From the NCBI GenBank assembly GCA_022801595.1, contig JAAWSO010000004.1:59696-123695 (forward strand): 64,000 nucleotides of DNA. The letters are read 5' to 3'. Shown one piece after another: positions 34,680 to 46,200 of this stretch (its first letter is position 1; each line of letters opens with the position of its first letter). Below the pieces are notes generated by a model. The model saw only the letters and a program-made list of their open reading frames with translations, had not been told where the DNA came from and searched no databases. Source of the stretch: Clostridiales bacterium. GTDB taxonomy: Bacteria; Bacillota; Clostridia; Oscillospirales; Acutalibacteraceae. The translations under genes were made by a program, and so were the position numbers.

Positions 34680-36179
34680 TCACTCCGCTCGGATATAATT
34701 CCAAACAAACGGAATGTCACGCAGACGGATTTCGATCCGGGCGGTTCCATAAACAGTCATGCTTTCCAGCAGATTACGATAAAAATCCTCTCCGCCCTGT
34801 TCCGCCATCTTCCATAAAGCGGATTCTATGCGATTGGATTCCTCCCTTACGAAGGATTTTTTAGGCAACAATTCGGTTTCCCATCTTTCTTTTTCCGCTA
34901 AAAATTCCTCCTTGCTGAGTCCTCCGCTCAGATATAGGTCCAGCAGCCGGCGCTTTTTTTCCTGCTGCTTCTGCTGATTGCGGGGAAAATCATCCGTCCT
35001 TTTCTTCCTCTCATCCTGCAAAATGTGAATCAGATCCTCCACAATCCCGCTGCGCTGGATCTCCAAGGAACGGCAAACCTGGTTCATCAGGGTCATCGCC
35101 GTTTCTTCCCGCAGGGTAAGCCCGGAACAGCCCAGCCACTGCCCGGTATCTGTCCGACGCAGGCTTCCGTTCTGCACGGCAGTACGGCACCGCCACCATC
35201 TGGAAGTCCCTCCTCCCTTACGCCGCTTACTCCTTGCCACATAGGTTGCGCCACAAGAACCGCACCGGATTTTCCCCGAAAAGCAATAGCGTCGACTGGC
35301 CTTCCCTGCTCCCTGTTGGGTCTGCTTTCTGGTTTCCAAAATCCTTTGGGCCTGCTCAAAAATTTCTTGGCTGACAATTCCCTCGTGGTGATTTTTTAGC
35401 TTAATTTTTTCCTCTTGCCCCCGATTATATTGTTTCTCATGGGTCAAATAGTCCGGGGTGAAGGTTTTTTTCTGTACCAAATCTCCACAGTATTTCTCGT
35501 TGCGCAGTACCCGCAACACACCGGTATTGCTCCACTGGTTGCCACGCAAGGTGAGGGTTCCCGCTTCCCGCAGCTCCCGGGCAATGGTATGGGCGCCCTT
35601 TCCCTCCTGGACAAATTGCTCAAAAATCCACCGGACTAACTGTGCCTCATCTTCCTTGAGAAACAGTTTACCGTCCCGCACGGCGTACCCCAGCAGATCC
35701 CGGCCAAATACCACCCCTTGTTCCATCCGCCTGCGCTGCCCCCATTTCACCCGCTCCGAGATTTTCCGGCTCTCCTCCTGGGCAATGGACGAAAACAAAG
35801 CCAGACGCAGTTCCGCATCCGGGTCCAGGGTATGGAGGTGATCCTGCAAGAAAAAAACTCCCACCCCCATGCGTTTCAGCTCCCTGGTATAGGCAATGCT
35901 GTCCAGGGTGTTCCGGGCAAAACGGGAAATCTCCTTGGTTAGGATCAAATCCAGTTCTCCCCGCCGCGCACTAGCCATCATTGCTTGAAACGCCTCCCGT
36001 TTCTTCACGCTAGTGCCGGACCGCCCCTCATCGGCAAAAATCCCTGCCAGTTCCCACCCTGGATGCTGCTGAATACAACGCTCAAAATACTGCTTCTGGC
36101 TTTCGAAGGAATTGCCCTGATCCTCCCGGTCAGTGGACACCCGGCAATAGGCTCCCACCCGCAGGATATTGCCGCTCAT
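34680..36179 (-). CDS. Large serine recombinase
   Basis: A 499-residue site-specific recombinase. The catalytic domain has YCRVSTDREDQGNSFESQ with the nucleophile Ser at about residue 15 and DEGRSGTSVKKREAFQAMM, DLILTKEISRFARNT and the helix E region LFSSIAQEESRKISERVKWG. The recombinase domain follows (DLLGYAVRDGKL to VLRVLRNEKYCGDL), then a zinc ribbon (CGSCGATY and later Cys residues), and a coiled-coil tail. It overlaps the 61-residue ORF by ATGA. It lies on the transcription path from the cotJ promoter, so cotJ expression could itself switch on excision. Confidence 0.96.
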   Translation of the reverse strand: MSGNILRVGAYCRVSTDREDQGNSFESQKQYFERCIQQHPGWELAGIFADEGRSGTSVKKREAFQAMMASARRGELDLILTKEISRFARNTLDSIAYTRELKRMGVGVFFLQDHLHTLDPDAELRLALFSSIAQEESRKISERVKWGQRRRMEQGVVFGRDLLGYAVRDGKLFLKEDEAQLVRWIFEQFVQEGKGAHTIARELREAGTLTLRGNQWSNTGVLRVLRNEKYCGDLVQKKTFTPDYLTHEKQYNRGQEEKIKLKNHHEGIVSQEIFEQAQRILETRKQTQQGAGKASRRYCFSGKIRCGSCGATYVARSKRRKGGGTSRWWRCRTAVQNGSLRRTDTGQWLGCSGLTLREETAMTLMNQVCRSLEIQRSGIVEDLIHILQDERKKRTDDFPRNQQKQQEKKRRLLDLYLSGGLSKEEFLAEKERWETELLPKKSFVREESNRIESALWKMAEQGGEDFYRNLLESMTVYGTARIEIRLRDIPFVWNYIRAE

Positions 36180-36361
36180 GCCCGGCCTCTTTTCTGCCGA
36201 TCCAGCCGCTTCCTACAGCGCTCCTGCTCCTCCCGGGTGATCAGCCCCTGCTGTTCTAACGCCAAAAGCATAGCCCGTTGGATTTTTCGGTACGCCCCGC
36301 TTCCTGCTCGCAGAATGGGGATTTCCTCTCCCACATATTGAAAATCAGGCTGTTTTGCCAT
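36176..36361 (-). CDS. Small basic protein coupled to the recombinase
   Basis: A 61-residue protein (pI clearly basic at the C terminus, KRLDRQKRGRA) with AAGGAGGG ahead of the ATG. The helical region AMLLALEQQGLITREEQERCRK resembles a SHOCT-type helix pair. It ends within the recombinase start (ATGA overlap), indicating coupled translation. Position and size fit a recombination directionality factor or recombinase helper, but no family evidence supports that beyond context. Confidence 0.6.
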   Translation of the reverse strand: MAKQPDFQYVGEEIPILRAGSGAYRKIQRAMLLALEQQGLITREEQERCRKRLDRQKRGRA

Positions 36362-36386
36362 ACCATCCCTCCTTTTGGATTCTGTT

Positions 36387-36635
36387 TTATGGTATGTGAG
36401 CCAGGATTGTCCCTATGTCTGTCCGGTGGAACATTTCCGCTACGGAGGTACCAATATCGGTGAGGATGGCTTTGACTTCGGGATAGGGCATACTATACCG
36501 CTGGCTCAAATAGCGCAGGGAAGCTCCCAATTCTCCGTGCGGGCCACCATATTGGGTAATGATCAACTTTGCCAAATCTGGGTTGCACTGTTTGATATTG
36601 ACTGGATATTGCAGCCGTTTCTCATAAATCCACAT
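36387..36635 (-). CDS. cotJC: CotJC, 5' part of a split gene
   Basis: In the unexcised state this is an 82-codon ORF; the first 63 codons (36635-36448) are genuine CotJC: MWIYEKRLQYPVNIKQ, LAKLIITQYGGPHGELGASL and RYLSQRYSMPYPEVKAILTD, then IGT at the core. After GGTAC the frame runs 19 codons into the element and stops at 36387. Glu35 of HGELGASL is the first Mn-catalase ligand; the next ligands lie in the 3' part, so neither half alone could hold the dimanganese site. It directly abuts cotJB. Confidence 0.9.
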   Translation of the reverse strand: MWIYEKRLQYPVNIKQCNPDLAKLIITQYGGPHGELGASLRYLSQRYSMPYPEVKAILTDIGTSVAEMFHRTDIGTILAHIP

Positions 36636-36887
36636 TTAATTTGCCCCCGTTTCCCATGGCCATGGGTCAGTAATCCAGGCCCAACGGCTGGTGTTGGCGC
36701 TGGTCTCGTTAATCGGCCCATATTTTTCCTCATACTTTTCCGTCAGCTCCCGGATTTTCTCCTGGCACTCCTTGAGCTTTTTGGCGGCTTCACAGTTATT
36801 GGGATGGGTATCCAAGAAAACATGAAGCTCCCAGGCCGAAAAACTATGGGCGGAAATCTGCCGCATCAAACGTTCCTGTTCACTCAT
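36636..36887 (-). CDS. cotJB: CotJB, spore coat protein
   Basis: An 83-residue protein with the CotJB pattern: RLMRQISAHSFSAWELHVFLDTHPNNCEAA (written as one helical region), then KKLKECQEKIRELTEKYEEKYGPI and a Trp-rich tail WAWITDPWPWETG. CotJB is a coat/inner-layer protein that works with CotJA and CotJC in the forespore coat. The gene overlaps cotJA by four bases (ATGA) and abuts cotJC, giving a tight three-gene operon. Confidence 0.9.
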   Translation of the reverse strand: MSEQERLMRQISAHSFSAWELHVFLDTHPNNCEAAKKLKECQEKIRELTEKYEEKYGPINETSANTSRWAWITDPWPWETGAN

Positions 36888-37108
36888 CTGGGCTCACCTC
36901 GCTGTCCGTAAAAGGGTTTATGCAGTTCTGGGAACAGGGTACCATTCTGCAAAGCCTGTTCGGCTGAATACAGATTCCGAGCGTCATACTGCTGGAACGG
37001 CACATAGGCCATGGCCGGTACCGGGTCCCGGGGCAATGGGCTAGGCTGTGTCAGGGAACAGGCTTGGCCGTCAAATTCCATGACATCCATCCCGTCATTT
37101 CTTGCCAT
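36884..37108 (-). CDS. cotJA: CotJA, spore coat associated protein
   Basis: A 74-residue protein; the ATG at 37108 follows AAAGGAGAA. The block PVPAMAYVPFQQYDARNLYSAEQALQNGTLFPEL (two parts) and the terminal KPFYGQR are typical for CotJA, including the MAYVPxQ and GTLFPELxKPF words. It is the first gene of the cotJ operon; in B. subtilis the operon is transcribed by sigma-E in the mother cell. Confidence 0.9.
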   Translation of the reverse strand: MARNDGMDVMEFDGQACSLTQPSPLPRDPVPAMAYVPFQQYDARNLYSAEQALQNGTLFPELHKPFYGQRGEPR

Positions 37109-37160
37109 AAAGATTCTCCTTTCTACATGTTGCAGTCATCCCGTTCCATCGGGCTTATCC

Positions 37161-37187
37161 ATACTATGCGCCAAAGTTTCCCCTTGT
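37161..37187 (-). promoter_or_regulatory. Possible mother-cell (sigma-E/K-like) promoter of cotJ
   Basis: On the minus strand AC (37187-37186), 17 bases, then CATAGTAT (37168-37161) resembles the AC-N17-CATAnnnTA pattern of sigma-K or the CATA -10 of sigma-E. It lies about 55 bases before cotJA. Both elements are short, so chance is possible. Confidence 0.3.
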
Positions 37188-37204
37188 GCATTTCCTCGCT
37201 ACGC

Positions 37205-37240
37205 AAAAACAGCAGCCTTCCCAGACGGGAAAGCTGCTGC
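37205..37240 (-). terminator. Terminator of the giant repeat-protein gene
   Basis: On the minus strand AGCAGCTTTCCC (37238-37227) pairs with GGGAAGGCTGCT (37222-37211), one mismatch, followed by GTTTTTGC. Confidence 0.8.
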
Positions 37241-37254
37241 TTTCTTTTGTGAGA

Positions 37255-40200
37255 TTACTTCCCTAAATCGGAAGTTTTATTTTCACCCAAATCAGCCAGG
37301 CTGTTTAAGGTTTCCGGTAACAGTCCGTTTCCATTGGTTAATTTGGTCACAGTTGTTCCGTTGTAGTTTGCCAATGTTGGGCTCCATACCAAGTCAACTA
37401 GGTAGCCGCTTCCAACCGGCACGATGTCTGCATGAACATCAAACTGACTCAAAACATGAGGCGTACCACCGGTTTCGCTTACCAAGTTGCTTCCCGAAAC
37501 CGAAGACCGGGTGAAGCCAAGGGTCAACGAATCGCTAAACCGGCCATCCTGAATCAACACCTTGGAATTGACATCCAAGAAATATTTGTTATTCGCAAAG
37601 TTAAATTGATTCAAGATATTTTCGATTACCGGTTTTTCGCTTACCTCCGTTTTATTTTTGATCTGATCGTTGATGATGCCCTGTAAATCTAATCCGAGGA
37701 ATGTGAAATCACGGCTGAATGGCAGGCAGTAATACACATAGTTCATCACAAACATGGTTGGATCACTGGCCTTCTGCATATCATCAAAGTTCAGAGATAC
37801 ATATTCTGCAACATTCGAGCGTCCGCTAATATCATACCAGTTTCCGCTTTCAATTCCCATAACGGTTTTGATTTCTCTCTGATACTCTTCATAGGTTCGG
37901 CGGAAATAAATCGTATTTTCCGCATTGCCCCCAGTGGGGTTGTAGAATACCTCCACCTTCTTAAACTCTCTTCGGTATTCTTTCTTCTTTCCAGAGAAGA
38001 AGTTACCGCTACTGGTCTGACCATAGGAATAAGAAGGATCGGCAAACACGCTTGCGCTCATCATTGTCGTACCATAATCCACATCCAGCTTCGCATAGAT
38101 TTGCTTCAATTGATTGTCATCTCCCAACGTGATCTTTAGATTAACCGGGACAATCACGTCTGTCAGATTAATGGATCCCAAAGCTAAGTTGAGCTTCACA
38201 TTGCCGGCAAGATGATACTCCTTAAAGCTTGCGGTATTCACCAAATCAGCGTAGAACTGATCCAAAGAGGTGAAATCCATGTAAGAAGAATCACCGGAAG
38301 GAATTTGAGCTTGGGTCACATTCTTCAGCACAATACTCAAATTCAGGGTCTTGGTATCGGAACCATGGAGATTTTCCAAGGTTACGGTGGTTTCTGAATC
38401 CGTCTTGACCAACTTGACGGTCAGATCTTGCTGAGTAGCATTCTCACCATACAGCTCCTTACTGTCCAAAACGATCTTGATTTCATTGCCCTTCCAGATA
38501 ATGTTCTTGATCGCGTCGGCAAAGTCTAAGTTTTCGGTGAGTTCATTGGCTTCAAAGGCACCAAGATTGCCCAGCAATCCATCAAACAAGGAGGACAGGA
38601 CATCCGACGGGATCGCCTTGCTCGGATCAATGCCGAAGGAACCAGCCAATTTCTCCAAAGCAGGATACTGGTTTATGTCAATATCCAGCAGATACAGAAC
38701 GCTTGGCAAAAGCTCGTTGACCGTGCTGTAATCCACCTTTAGCTTCATATCCTTTGTGCCTTGATTGCTCCGGTAGGTCGCATAGGCGGTCGTACTGTCC
38801 ACAAAGGCCGTCGCGTTATGGCTGATGGTGGAGCCTCTGTCCGTTTCGGTCACGCCAAAGGTAATTTCCAGCGGATTCTTTTTCAGCATATTGGTCAAAG
38901 CGTCGATGATCACGCCTTGGCTGTTTTCGCCGACAACGCCGCCAAACAGATCGGTAAAGCCCTGCACGCGGTCAGCCATGGCCTGGGTCAATGCCGTGCC
39001 ATCATTGGAGATCGCCACTTCGGAAACCTCCACAGAGGTTTTGCTGCCCAAGAGGGTCACACCGCCTACCGATAGCTTGGAAAGCATATCGCCGCTGCCG
39101 GTTTCTTTCCTGGTCACAGAAGCGGTGATGGTTTCCTGCTCACCCAGCTTAATGGCGACTTGGAATGTCTGCGCGCCATCTGCTTCACGGATCAATTCCA
39201 GGTTTTCAATACCGCCTAGCACAGTGCCGATGGTGTTGATCGAAAGGGTATCCTCAAAGAAGATCGCGTAGTCCTGTGGCAGAAGCTGCAGAACGATTTC
39301 CTTGATCTGTTCCTTGGTGAAGGATTCGCCTCCGCTCTTTTCTTTAGACTGCAAGCCCAGATCATAGAGGAATTTGGTCAAATCATCACTCAGATTTTGG
39401 ATATCCTTTTGGGATACGAACATCTTCACATCGTCGCCATACTGGACATAAATCTTGGCGTCGTCCCTGTCGTTGAGATAGGTCAAGGTCAACGACGCAC
39501 CCAAGAAGGAATCCAGGGTTACTTGCGCGTCTACCTTTCCATCATCCCGGCGAACCAGGCCGACATGGGCGGTTTGGTCAAGATTCAGCTTACTGTCAGC
39601 GTCAATCTTCTCAGACTTCAGCGCAACGTCAAACTCGTAACTCTTTGCCTCAATCAGCGCTTGAATGGGGTCAAGGAATCCAGCCAGCTCGTTGAGATCA
39701 AAGAACGGTTTGTTATCCGTTTCCGGAACCGCAATTTCCTTGGCAGTGCTGCTGATCTCCGTGACATTCAGGGTCACGTCGGTATCGCTATAGGTGCCGT
39801 CCGCGTTTTTCAAAATCTGCAAGCCTTCCAAAGAAACGCTGGAGAATTGGTCTCCCTGTCGGACAGCGGAAGCGGTAACAAGATTGTCTTTACTGATCAT
39901 TAAGGAGAGGGAGACTTGATCGTCCTGCACCTCAAACTTGGTGAGGCGGGATAGGATGGACTCAATCAACGCCTGTTCATCCACTACGCCGTCTTTCGGC
40001 AATACCTCCTGGACAAAATCCAGATAGCTTTGGGGGATAAAGGCGGTATAATCCATTTCTGGAACCTGGCCGCCATTTTCCGCCGCCAACAATTCCTGAA
40101 TCTTTGTGATCAATTCGCTTTCTTCCGTCACGTTCAGTTTGAGCCGGACAGCTCCAAACTCCAGATAGACCGTGTCATCGACATAGGTCAGGGTCATATC

Positions 40201-43200
40201 TTTGTTAAACAGGTTTGCCGTGACCTGGGCGCGAATCGCGTCCGCCTCGCTGCGGCTCAAGGCTACGTGGAGGGTTTGATCCCAAGTATCGGTAATTTCC
40301 TCGCTCAGGGAGCTCATCGCTACCTGCACATCAAACGCATAGTACTTTGCTTCCAGTAAATTGATAATCGGATCGATAAATCCGGTTAATTTATCCAGAT
40401 CAGAGAACGAGCCGCTTTCACCTGGCAGAGCAATGTCAATTGGATTCTTGCTAATGTTGGTGATATCCACCGACACGCCAACCTCACTGTCCAGAAGCTT
40501 GAGACCTTCCAGGGTTACATTGGTAAATTGGTCGCCCGCTTTGTTCCGAACCACGGAGGCTTCCAGGATATCCTCATCGCTGATCTGGAAGGAAAGCTTA
40601 GCGGTCTGCCCCTTGACGCTGAATGCAGTCACGCGGGAGAGGATATTGTCAATCAGTTCCTGTTGATCCACTTCCCCATCGCTGGGCAGAATCTCCTGGA
40701 TAAAGTCCAGATAGCTTTGCGGCAGGAACGCGCTGTAATCCAGATCCGGAGCGGTTCCGCTGTTTTCGTCCGCAAACAGTTCTTTCAGCTTGGCAATCAG
40801 TTCGCTTTCTTCCGTTGCTTTTAATTGCAGCTTGATTGCATCCCCAAATTTCAGATAAATCGTATCATCCAAATAGGTCAGCGTCAAGTCTTTCTCAAAT
40901 AAGGTCGCCGTCACTTGCGCACTCACTGCGTTGCCATCCCCACGGCTGATGTCTACATGAAGGGTTTGATCCCAAGCATTCGTCGTTTCCATCAGAGAAT
41001 CCGCTTTCACCGTCACGTCAAACTGGTAGCCCTTTGCTTCCAGCAAATTGGTGATCGGCTTGATAAAGCTGCCCAATTGGCCCAAATCTACATAGTCGTC
41101 ATCATCCGGGGTTTCCTCCGGCTTGCCGCCTACGCTGCCAGATGGCAGTTGAATCTTCGTAACCTTCAGCTCCGCATAGGTGGTATCCTCACCCAGTACC
41201 AGCAGATGAGCCAGCTTTGGATTGTTCTGATAACGTCCGGTCTGCACGACGATAGTTTCACCGTTCACGGTCAGTTCAATGGTAGCCATCCGGTTTTCGA
41301 TTGGGTGAATGACCATGCTTTGCAGGATAGAGAACAGCTCGCTGGTATCCAGGCTGATGGAGCGGGATTCCGCTTCTTCCAGCAGGGACTGAATCAATTC
41401 CTGTTCTTCCTGGCTGGCGATGGAAATACCGCCGGCTTCCAGAGAAGCTCTACTGGAATACAGAAGAGAACTGCTTTCCACGGTTTCAATCACGTCCACC
41501 AGCTTCATAACCTGGTCGATCAAATCAATCAGGGTGGTCGTATCATCCACATCCATGACAACACGGAACGCTGGATTATTCACATAAGTCATGTAAATCT
41601 TTGTTTTTACCTTCCTGATTTCAATGCCGTATTGATCCATCACCTTCAGGTTCATGGTGCAGTCTGTAGATTCCAGAATGTAGAGCACCGGCTCCAAACA
41701 TTCGATCAGATCCAGAGCGTCCACATACTCAGAAGCATCCTCCGGCTTGGCTAGGGAAACTTTGCTGTCCACTTCCAGTTGATCGGCAGTCAAACCAAAG
41801 TTTCCGCCCAGCAAGCCGCTGACAGACAGGGATTCTGGATATTTCTTACCATTGATCAAGATTAACTCAACAGTATCATCCCCCAGCTGGCAGGTCACGG
41901 TTAAGGTATCTCCATCCAGAGACAGGCCGCGTACACCGCCCAGCAGACTGGTAAGATCCAGGTCGCTAAGGCTCTGGAAGGAATCCAGATCCAACAGACC
42001 GGACAAATCCAGATTTTCCGGCAGGATCTCTTGAAGCTTCTTCAAAATGGTATTCAAATCCGCATCTTTCAGGAGCAGTTTGATATTGGCATAGTTAAGA
42101 TACGTTGTGTTCCCTACGTGCTTCACGGTCAGCGGTTCGCCGCCAAAATCATCGGATGTAACCGCAAAGTCTACAACATTTTTCTTACCTAAGGAAAGCT
42201 GCACATCCAGGGAATAGGTTTCGCCGTTCAGTTCTACAGCAACCGCAAACTTCCAGCTCTTGCCGTCGATCAAATCAAGGATTGGCTTCAGGAAGTCCAC
42301 CAAATCTTTGGCATCCAAATAATCTTGATTGTCTGCGGTCAAGTTCAGCCGCTCTTTGTGTAATTGAAGGTCGCGCAGCGTCAGATACAGCGTTTGTTTC
42401 CCTACGGAAATCCCGCCTATCCCGGCGTAAGTAAGGGTTTCCCCATCGGTTGCAAGCCGCACGCGGATGGTATCCGAACCAATCTTACCGCTCACGGTCA
42501 ATAGATTGTTTTCCAGTTCCACACTGCGCAGAGCGCCAAGAATAGCCACAGGGGTTGGATGTTCCAGCAATTGGAGGTAAGCTTGTGGCAGAATTTTGGA
42601 CAGATCCAGGCTGAAATTCTTTGGAAGAAGATCTTGGACTGCGTCCATAATTTCTTCCATATCATTGGTATTCAGTTTCACATTCAGCTCGCCGTAAGAC
42701 AGATAAGCAATGGAATCAATCAGCCGGACGTTCAGCTCCTCACCCAAAACCTCTGCGGTCAAGGCCAGGTTCACGCCGTCGTCTGTCCGTTCCAAGGCCA
42801 AGTGACCCGGAACGGACAGGGTGGTATTTTGCCTAGAATCCAGCAACGTCAATTCCAGATCCAGCTCATAGCTAGTGGCCTGGATCGCATTGACAATGGG
42901 CTTGAGGAACGGCAGCAAATCCTTCCCATTGACATAGCCTTCCTCATCCTTAGAAATCGCCCATTCTGTGTTGGAATAGCTCTTGAGGAAAGCCTGGAAG
43001 AAGTACTCCTTGCCGCTCAGAGAAACGCTTTGAATTCCTTGAGCCGTGCGAACCACTCCAACGGAAACAACTTCGTCACCCAGTTTCACTGCCAGATTCA
43101 ACTTCCCATCTTTGGCAGAGAAGCTTTGGATATCCCGAAGCAAAGCCGGGATATCCGGATTCTCCAGGATCTCCAGATACTGGGCCGGAATCAGCTTTGC

Positions 43201-46200
43201 CAGATCCAGATCCATCCATTCCTCTGGGACGATTTGGCGGACTGCCTCGGTGATTTCATCCAAGTCTTGGGTATCCAGTTTCAATTTCAGATTGCCATAG
43301 CGGAGATAAGCCACCTGATCCACAAAGCGCAAGGACAGCTCCTCACCGCCCAGCATCGCTGCCGCTTCCAGGTTTACGCCTTCCGCGGTCCGGACAATTT
43401 TGATGTTAGCAGTCGTTTCCAGCGCCAGCTTCCCGCTGAGCTTGACAACCGCTTCGATTTCATAGCTTTTGGCATTCAAGAGTGCAGAAACATCCGGCAC
43501 AAAAGCCGTCAGTTCTTTGATATCGGTAAAGGCGGCAGCATTGATGGAAATGGCATCCGCTTGCTTCGAAACGCTGTTAAGTCGGGCAACCGCTTTTACT
43601 TTGGTTTCCATTACGGTCACACCGTCAATGGAAGCGGACTGAATCGCGCTGCCATTCTTAGTCAGGGTAATGGTGATCACATCATCGCCGATTTTTAATT
43701 TTAACGTGATCGTTTCCCCATTCAAGGTCAGCTCCTGGATGCTCTGCACCAGCTTATGGATATCCAGTTCGGTAAACAGATCCAGATAGGACTGGGGAAG
43801 AATCTCAGACAAATCCACCTCTAGGGCGCCTTCTGGAAGAATCGCCTGGAGCTGTTTGGTAATCTCGTCAATATCAGTCGTGTTAAGCTTTACTTTAATA
43901 TTGCCAGATTGCAGATAAGCAGTGGTACCGATGTATTTCAGGGATACCGGTAGGCCAGATACCTGAGCAGTCAACTCCAGGTTCGCCCCAGAAGCGGTGC
44001 GCACCACTTTTAGTTTGGCATCCTGAGCCCAATTGACCTTTCCGGTTAAGGAAGCGGACAGATCCATGTCATAGCTCACGCCGTCTACCAAATCCATCAC
44101 TGGATTGATGAAGGAAAGCAAATCCTTGGCGTCCACATAGCCAGTTGGATCCACGGTAATGGCCTGTTTCGCTTGGGAAATCGCCGTTGCTACAACGGAT
44201 ACATCCACCTTACTGCCCAGCACGGTTGCTCCTTGGACACGGGCGCCGGTAATGGAATCCGCATTTCGGCTAACGGACAAGGTGATCTCGTCGTCGCCAA
44301 TTTGGATGGCCAGGGCGGCTTTGGTGTCCGTTATCTGCACCCGTTTGATGCTGTTGAGCCATTGGAATACATCCCGGTCAAAGACCTCTAAGTAGGACTG
44401 GGGCAGTATCTTAGCCAAGTCAATATCCATGGAGCCTTCTGGAAGGATCTCCTTGAGCTGCTGGATGATTTCATCCAAATCCTGGGTGTCCAGCTTGACT
44501 TTCAGATTGCCATATTGTACATAGGTGGTGCCGCTGACCAGTCTCAAATCCAGATTGTGGCCAAAGAACTGGGTTGTCACCTGGGCGCTGATCTCCGAAC
44601 CATTGCGCACTAGCTTCACATGGGCGGAATGATCCAGATTGAGGTCGCCTTTCATGCCCAAGTTGACATCGAACTCGTAGGTATTGGCGTTGACCAAATC
44701 CATCACTGGACCGATAAAACCAGCTAACCCCTTCAAATCGGTGTAACCCAATGGGTTCACCGGGATCACGCTTGGATAATTGGATACGGCGGTCATCTTG
44801 GCATGGACGCTCACCTTGCTGTCCAGTAAGGTAGCGCCGCTTAAGTGGGCGCCGGAAAGCTGCCCGCCGACCCGGCCAACATTCATGGTAATCACATCGT
44901 CGCCGATTTTCAGCTTTACGCTCAGGTTATCATCCGTCAGCTCCATGCTTTGGATGCTGCCAGCGATGGCATTGAGATCCAGTTTGGTGAACAAATCCAA
45001 ATAAGCTTGGGGCACAATCCCGGTCAAATCCAGGCCGCCCTCCGGCATAAGCCGCTGGAGCTCTTCGCTGATTTCCGTGAAATCGGTGGTGCTGAACTTA
45101 AACTTTAAATCCCCGTAGGTCAGATAAGTTGTGTCGCCCACAATCCGAATGTGCAGCCATTTTCCTTCAATATTGGAATCAATCTGACAGCTTGCAATCT
45201 GGTTGTCATTGCGGGAAACCCGCACTTGAGCGGTCTGGCTTAGATTATTTTCTCCAACCATATCCAGGCTAAAAGTAAAAGCATACGTTCGGGCATTGAT
45301 CAAATTGATGATCGGCTGAGAGAAATCCAACACCGGACGGATGTTTTGATAAGTATGGTCGAAAGCTTCAAAGTCCTGGGTATCCGCCTGTTTCGCAGTC
45401 AAATCCGCTTTGTAGCCGTCGATGTCAAGAACAATCCGAGCATTCACAAACTTCATATCCTCTGTGAGGATAATCAGTGCTTCTATGCCATCCATTTTAA
45501 AGACAATCTTGGTCTGACCATCCACGTTGAGCATCTGGACATTTTTCATCAGCTCATCCAGCGTTTCTGGACTCATCAGCTCTTCCATGCTGGGCAGTTT
45601 CAGACCAAGCTGGCTGGTAATATCCAAAAGCACATCCATCAGATCGGCCTGATCCAGGTAATACTTCACATTCCCGAATTTTATGTAAATCCGTTCGTTT
45701 TCGTATCCCAGCAGCAGGCTATCCCACTTGAGCTTAAAGGTGGAATTCTTGGTATCCACCTCCACATAAGCCTTTTGCGGCGTACCATCGTTGAGGGTAA
45801 AATCAATGCCCAAGGTAGCTTTGCCATTTTCATCGGTATCGAAAATCTGGGAAATGTATCCCATGATATCGGTGTCGCCGCCCTCGTCAAAATTGTTCAG
45901 GTTATTCGGGTCGTATTCCTCGTCAATGTAACGCTGGAACAAGGCCTGATCCGGAATTTCCGTAGCCACGCCATAATCGTGGAACACTTCGGTCAGAACG
46001 CCGTTACAATTCGCCATGCCGATCACCGGGATCGAAATATCATAATTTTCCTCCACAGTGACTTTCAGAGGCTGCCAATCTTTATCCAGAGTCACGGTTA
46101 ATTTCACACTGTGGAACAGCGGGATTTTTTCTGATCCGGCTAAGGTTTTCACCTGGCGGCGGTAATACACAGAGGAAGCGTCTGGGTCTAATTCATACGT

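Larger units (their letters stand above)
32200..36452 (-). mobile_element. Serine-recombinase intervening element inside cotJC (skin-like)
   Basis: A 4.25 kb insert bounded by GGTAC at 36452-36448 and at 32204-32200 (minus-strand reading). Contents in transcription order: a 61-residue ORF, a large serine recombinase, a Rieske/FAD oxidoreductase and a tocopherol-cyclase-like gene, all in the same direction as cotJ. Removing one core copy plus the insert joins codons GAT-ATT-GGT-AC with G-GAG-GAA and gives CotJC without frameshift. Known analogues are the skin element in sigK and the insert in gerE of some Bacillus, both removed in the mother cell. It has no phage structural or replication genes. 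Confidence 0.88.

Noticed and set aside
42559..43698. Long plus-strand ORFs (379 and 279 codons) antisense to the giant gene
   Set aside because: They repeat with the modules of the giant gene and carry no independent signals; shadows of a repetitive frame.
40020..45110. A regular repeat array that might be CRISPR-like
   Set aside because: The period is 600 bases or more, copies are diverged and one coding frame runs through; there are no short repeats with unique spacers. I see no CRISPR array in the window.
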